Below are positions 61,291 to 64,000 of a stretch of 64,000 bases of DNA, in pieces. A program made the translations under genes and the position numbers. Below the pieces are notes generated by a model. The model saw nothing but the letters and a program-made list of their open reading frames with translations, did not search any database and was not told the DNA's origin. Source of the stretch: Nitrospira_D sp019636945 (lineage in GTDB: Bacteria > Nitrospirota > Nitrospiria > Nitrospirales > Nitrospiraceae); contig NZ_JBLFBO010000001.1 in NCBI RefSeq assembly GCF_047338595.1, forward strand, positions 372,001 through 436,000, written 5' to 3'. Positions within the stretch are counted from its first letter, which is position 1, and every line of letters starts with the position of its first letter.

Positions 61291-61473
61291 TTAGGACTTC
61301 TTGAAAAACGTGTCGTAGACGCCGTAGATGAGCACGATCGCGATCAGCACATAATACAGGCCGGTGATCCCGCTATAATCCGGGGGCCCTTCCGACACGT
61401 TTGCCATCGCCGGCAATGCCTGGACCAGTAAGGCCCCGGTGAAGAGTCCGGTTCGTGAAAATAACTGCATCAT
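61291..61473 (-). CDS. Small membrane protein, 60 residues
   Basis: A short protein with an N-terminal signal-like hydrophobic stretch (LFTGALLVQALPAMANV), a loop (SEGPPDYSGITG), and a second hydrophobic helix (LYYVLIAIVLIYGVYDTFF) ending in KKS. AAAGGGGAAGAG precedes the double ATG on the minus strand, supporting translation. I know no family. The size suggests an accessory subunit of a membrane complex. Confidence 0.6.
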   Translation of the reverse strand: MMQLFSRTGLFTGALLVQALPAMANVSEGPPDYSGITGLYYVLIAIVLIYGVYDTFFKKS

Positions 61474-61594
61474 CTCTTCCCCTTTCTAAATCCACGGAAG
61501 ACAAAAAGTGGGCGCATTTTACTGGACATCGACTGCATGGTGCAAGAGGCAGCCCCAGAGAGGCAGAAAGGCACGGAGAAGAGAGAATAACCCG

Positions 61595-62497
61595 TTATGG
61601 GTGAGGGGTCGTCTTGGCTACGGATTGAAGCTCGTCGGCAACTTCCTTAAAAGACGTGGCCACCTTGTCAAAGTGTGACCCTTTCTCCAGAATTTCACGG
61701 GCTGCCATACGAATCTGCTCATCATATTGTGCCACCTCGTTCGTCAATTCTCCCAGTTTCGTGAGGGTGGCCCGATAGGTGTTGACTTCGCGCTCAAGAT
61801 CACGTGAGGTCGTCTGGGTTGCTTTAAGTTCTGCCACCGAGGCCTGGAGTTGTTGTGTGAGGCGTCCTGCATACGCCTTGCGATCTCGTAGTTCAGCCTC
61901 TAGGGTCGCTAACACATCCTCTGTTTCCCGGCGTCGATCCTCCAGGCTCTTGATCGCAAGGATCCATGCGGAAACTTCTCCTGCTTCAATGACAGGCGAA
62001 GGAGGCAGCGGCTGTTCTTTTTCAATGGCCTTCATTGCTAGTTGCAACCATTCCACAAATTTCAGGATGTCACTCAGTTTAATATCGGCAACGGACGACT
62101 GCAAGGTCAAAGGTGACGGCTTGTTGGAATGCTTGGCCTGTGGGCGTGATGGCGATTCCTTCTGGATGCTCGACGTGACGGACTCTTGAGCAGCGCTCCA
62201 CCGATGATACTCCAGCAAAACAGCGATAGAGTGGCGGCACAAGGGCTCTTCTGGTACGGAGCAGGAGCATGAGGAAAGGAGGTACCCGTCTCTCAGGTTG
62301 ACCTGTTGCTCGTAGAGACCGGCGTTGCCGATGACGGTTGACGAGATCTGAGAATCGCTTGCGTCGGCGATGCGGACCCTCTTTTCCGTCACGTATTGGC
62401 AGGCAACGTGATAGGCGGCAGCTTCCGACACAGCCTGAATCATTTGTGGAACTAATAGAGTGAGTCGTTCAGCGCTGCAGGGAATTCTGTTTGTCAT
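61595..62497 (-). CDS. SWIM zinc-finger protein with long coiled coil
   Basis: A 300-residue cytosolic protein. A SWIM-type zinc finger (SCSCSVPEEPLCRHSIAVLLEY, CxCx(n)CxH, about 75-97) follows a beta-rich N-terminus. A linker leads to a coiled coil from about 180 to 270 (RRRETEDVLATLEAELRDRK and following). SWIM domains usually accompany SNF2 helicases, MuDR transposases or bacterial DNA-binding proteins; none of those domains is present. ATG 62497 with AAGGA upstream is chosen. Role unknown; DNA or protein binding is inferred. Confidence 0.7.
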   Translation of the reverse strand: MTNRIPCSAERLTLLVPQMIQAVSEAAAYHVACQYVTEKRVRIADASDSQISSTVIGNAGLYEQQVNLRDGYLLSSCSCSVPEEPLCRHSIAVLLEYHRWSAAQESVTSSIQKESPSRPQAKHSNKPSPLTLQSSVADIKLSDILKFVEWLQLAMKAIEKEQPLPPSPVIEAGEVSAWILAIKSLEDRRRETEDVLATLEAELRDRKAYAGRLTQQLQASVAELKATQTTSRDLEREVNTYRATLTKLGELTNEVAQYDEQIRMAAREILEKGSHFDKVATSFKEVADELQSVAKTTPHP

Positions 62498-62629
62498 GGG
62501 GGGGATCCTTGATGCACCTCTGAAGGCCATGATGTGGTCAGTTTGACGACCGACCTGGAAAGTGTCAATTAGTCTTTAGTAGCGTGTCCCTTTACCGTAG
62601 GGCAGCAGGCGACAGATGGGGAAATGTGA

Positions 62630-63634
62630 CTACTTGCAAGGCTTGGTGGGGTTTGCCTTTCCCATCGGGGTGAGCCACAGATAGTCTGCGATGGGATCGT
62701 CCAGAAGGGCTCGAACGTCTTCGGCTCGGCTTGGTTCGAAAGACATCATGTAGACGGTTGTTTGCGCGACCTCACCGGACAGCCGTCTCGCCACGCGCTT
62801 CGGGACAGGGAGGCCATATTGGATGTGTCCGCTCCCTGTATAGCTCAAGATGATGCGACGCAACCCGTCTGCAGCACGACGGATTTCTTCCTGTCTCTGG
62901 ACCAGGGTCTTGGCCATACCCTCATCACGGACCATCGACGCCTCATACATCGTTCGATAGTGTTCCTCTGTTCCGCCATGACACCGCCGTAATTGATCGA
63001 TGATCTTGGTGTGGTACGCGGGATCATCGACAATCTCTTCTTGAGCCATGCCTGATGCGGCCCACTCGGGTTCATGTCTCACCGGCTCCAGTCCCAATTT
63101 TAGGATGCGGCGGATCAGTGGTTTCGGCGGATTCATGGCACGGACAGGCAGCTGCCGCTCGCGAGCAAACGTGACGAGCGGCCCATAATCGCTAAACTCC
63201 CCCCCCCAGTTTTGCTTCCAACGTACCTCTTCCAAAAACTCGTCCGACATCGACTGGATGCCGGAGACGTAGGAGTCCAAGGCTTCTTGACCGTCCCACC
63301 CAAACATTTCCATGCCGATAGTGGGGTAAATCCGATCTGCGAGCAGCTGGTTCAAGACTTTTAAGGCGGCTTCGATATGGTAGGGGTTGTGGTGTTCTTC
63401 GCCCAGATAGATAATCTCTGCCTGCTCCAGAGTCTTGATCCATTCAGGAAAGGCGACGACGAGGCCTGTTCGGGTATCGATGATATGCCAGGGCTGCCAT
63501 GTCACGGCTGGTTCGACTGTCGGTGAGTCGAGCTGTGGCATGGCACCGCTCGCGGAAGCAATGAGGAGCCAGAGCACGAGACTCAGAGCCAGGACAATCC
63601 CCCTACATCGACGCAGGGCCAGCCACGCATGCAT
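62630..63634 (-). CDS. ChaN-family exported protein
   Basis: A 334-residue protein with an N-terminal signal/anchor (IVLALSLVLWLLIASASGA). The ChaN/PF04187 domain follows: IIYLGEEHHNPYHIEAALKVL, TIGMEMFGWDGQEALDSY, and a C-terminal GSGHIQYGLPVPKRVARR. ChaN proteins bind haem and are linked to iron handling; related domains are also found in peptidase-like (TraB/Tiki) proteins. No lipobox is evident. It is transcribed leftward, apart from the SWIM gene by about 130 bases. Confidence 0.85.
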   Translation of the reverse strand: MHAWLALRRCRGIVLALSLVLWLLIASASGAMPQLDSPTVEPAVTWQPWHIIDTRTGLVVAFPEWIKTLEQAEIIYLGEEHHNPYHIEAALKVLNQLLADRIYPTIGMEMFGWDGQEALDSYVSGIQSMSDEFLEEVRWKQNWGGEFSDYGPLVTFARERQLPVRAMNPPKPLIRRILKLGLEPVRHEPEWAASGMAQEEIVDDPAYHTKIIDQLRRCHGGTEEHYRTMYEASMVRDEGMAKTLVQRQEEIRRAADGLRRIILSYTGSGHIQYGLPVPKRVARRLSGEVAQTTVYMMSFEPSRAEDVRALLDDPIADYLWLTPMGKANPTKPCK

Positions 63635-63761
63635 AGGGCACTCCTACCATACTGCGGCTCAGGCGAACAAGCCGCCTTGACGGCAAAGTTGGTGGCCCAC
63701 TATGCTGGTCCATCGGAAGAAATGTGTGCGTCCTCACTGTCAACGACCTGTTGCTTTCCCC

Positions 63762-64000
63762 ATGAACTCCGCTGACCCATTCGAGTCATTTCGCCGTCAC
63801 ATGAGTCGGCAGGCTCACCGTGTTCCTAAACAGTGGGATGCTTCACGGGGGTTGCTCGAAAAACGTGCGTTCACCTCGACGGTCGATCGCCTCATCTCTG
63901 CCATTAAAGAACAGCCTCTTCCGGACAATGTGAAAGCGATCTTACTCCAATTGTTTGAGGGGGAACGACCGCAGCGAGTGCAAGATCTCGACGGAGAGTA
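63762..64000 (+). CDS. Hypothetical protein, truncated by the window edge
   Basis: An open frame from ATG 63762 to the right edge, about 79 codons. The product is polar and helical (ESFRRHMSRQAHRVPKQW, STVDRLISAIKEQPLPDNVK). An in-frame ATG at 63702 would add 20 residues containing KKCVRPHCQRP, a possible zinc-ligand pair. Neither start has a strong Shine-Dalgarno. Identity cannot be given without the rest. Confidence 0.4.
   Translation, partial: MNSADPFESFRRHMSRQAHRVPKQWDASRGLLEKRAFTSTVDRLISAIKEQPLPDNVKAILLQLFEGERPQRVQDLDGE

Overview
The window looks like chromosomal DNA of a complete-ammonia-oxidising (comammox) member of Nitrospira. The main evidence is a stand-alone amoC (9997-10809) that keeps the PmoC/AmoC copper ligand pattern. 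It sits in a background of NuoM/NuoN complex I genes, many two-component proteins, an AlgE-like porin and bactofilins, which fits Nitrospira. The genus is an inference; the AmoC assignment is strong. No amoA, amoB or nxr gene lies in the window.

Layout. 1-3.3 kb: end of a complex I operon (an upstream antiporter-like subunit fragment, nuoM, nuoN). 3.4-7.0 kb: CHASE3 histidine kinase, Rcp1-type response regulator and hybrid kinase. 7.1-9.6 kb: NAGPA-domain protein, small lipoprotein, pyrE and a DUF1566-like protein. 10-12.1 kb: amoC with its own promoter candidate, Shine-Dalgarno and terminator, then a zinc-ribbon membrane protein and an RRM protein. 12.4-17.3 kb: a compact putative mobile island ending at tRNA-Glu. 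It holds a Mu-F-like zinc motif/FAN1-type VRR-NUC fusion protein, a DUF5681-like protein, an excisionase-like HTH protein, a 55-residue ORF, and a large serine recombinase split by an 8-bp tandem duplication. 17.5-20.8 kb: rfbC, a MoaD/ThiS-like protein, HU, hypotheticals and a YkgJ-type protein. 20.85-24 kb: tRNA-Arg and tRNA-Lys, an AT-rich SGNH-like gene and a cytochrome P450. 24.5-34.1 kb: mixed genes (BrkB, cytochrome c, DUF1264-like, PSP1, HExxH protein, EVE, YkgJ, ThrH, porin).

34.3-46.0 kb: a leftward housekeeping block. It has two TatA-like genes, mnmA, two bactofilins, parB, parA, rsmG, mnmG, mnmE, yidC, yidD, rnpA and rpmH. Two perfect parS-type palindromes flank rsmG. This is the classical origin-proximal bacterial cluster, but no dnaA or convincing DnaA boxes are visible. 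46.4-49.5 kb: a lipoprotein and three L,D-transpeptidase-related genes, the third apparently lacking a catalytic motif. 49.6-56.9 kb: pgi, pgl, glk and rpiA (hexose phosphate/pentose phosphate metabolism), an M1 aminopeptidase and a broken VOC gene. 57-64 kb: a YbbP/YbbA-like ABC exporter divergent from a TesA-type esterase, a tiny membrane protein, a SWIM zinc-finger coiled-coil protein, a ChaN-like protein and the start of one more gene.

The most noteworthy system is the island at 12.4-17.3 kb: a small recombinase-borne element carrying a membrane-anchored nuclease of unusual domain composition. The orphan amoC is the most relevant metabolic gene.
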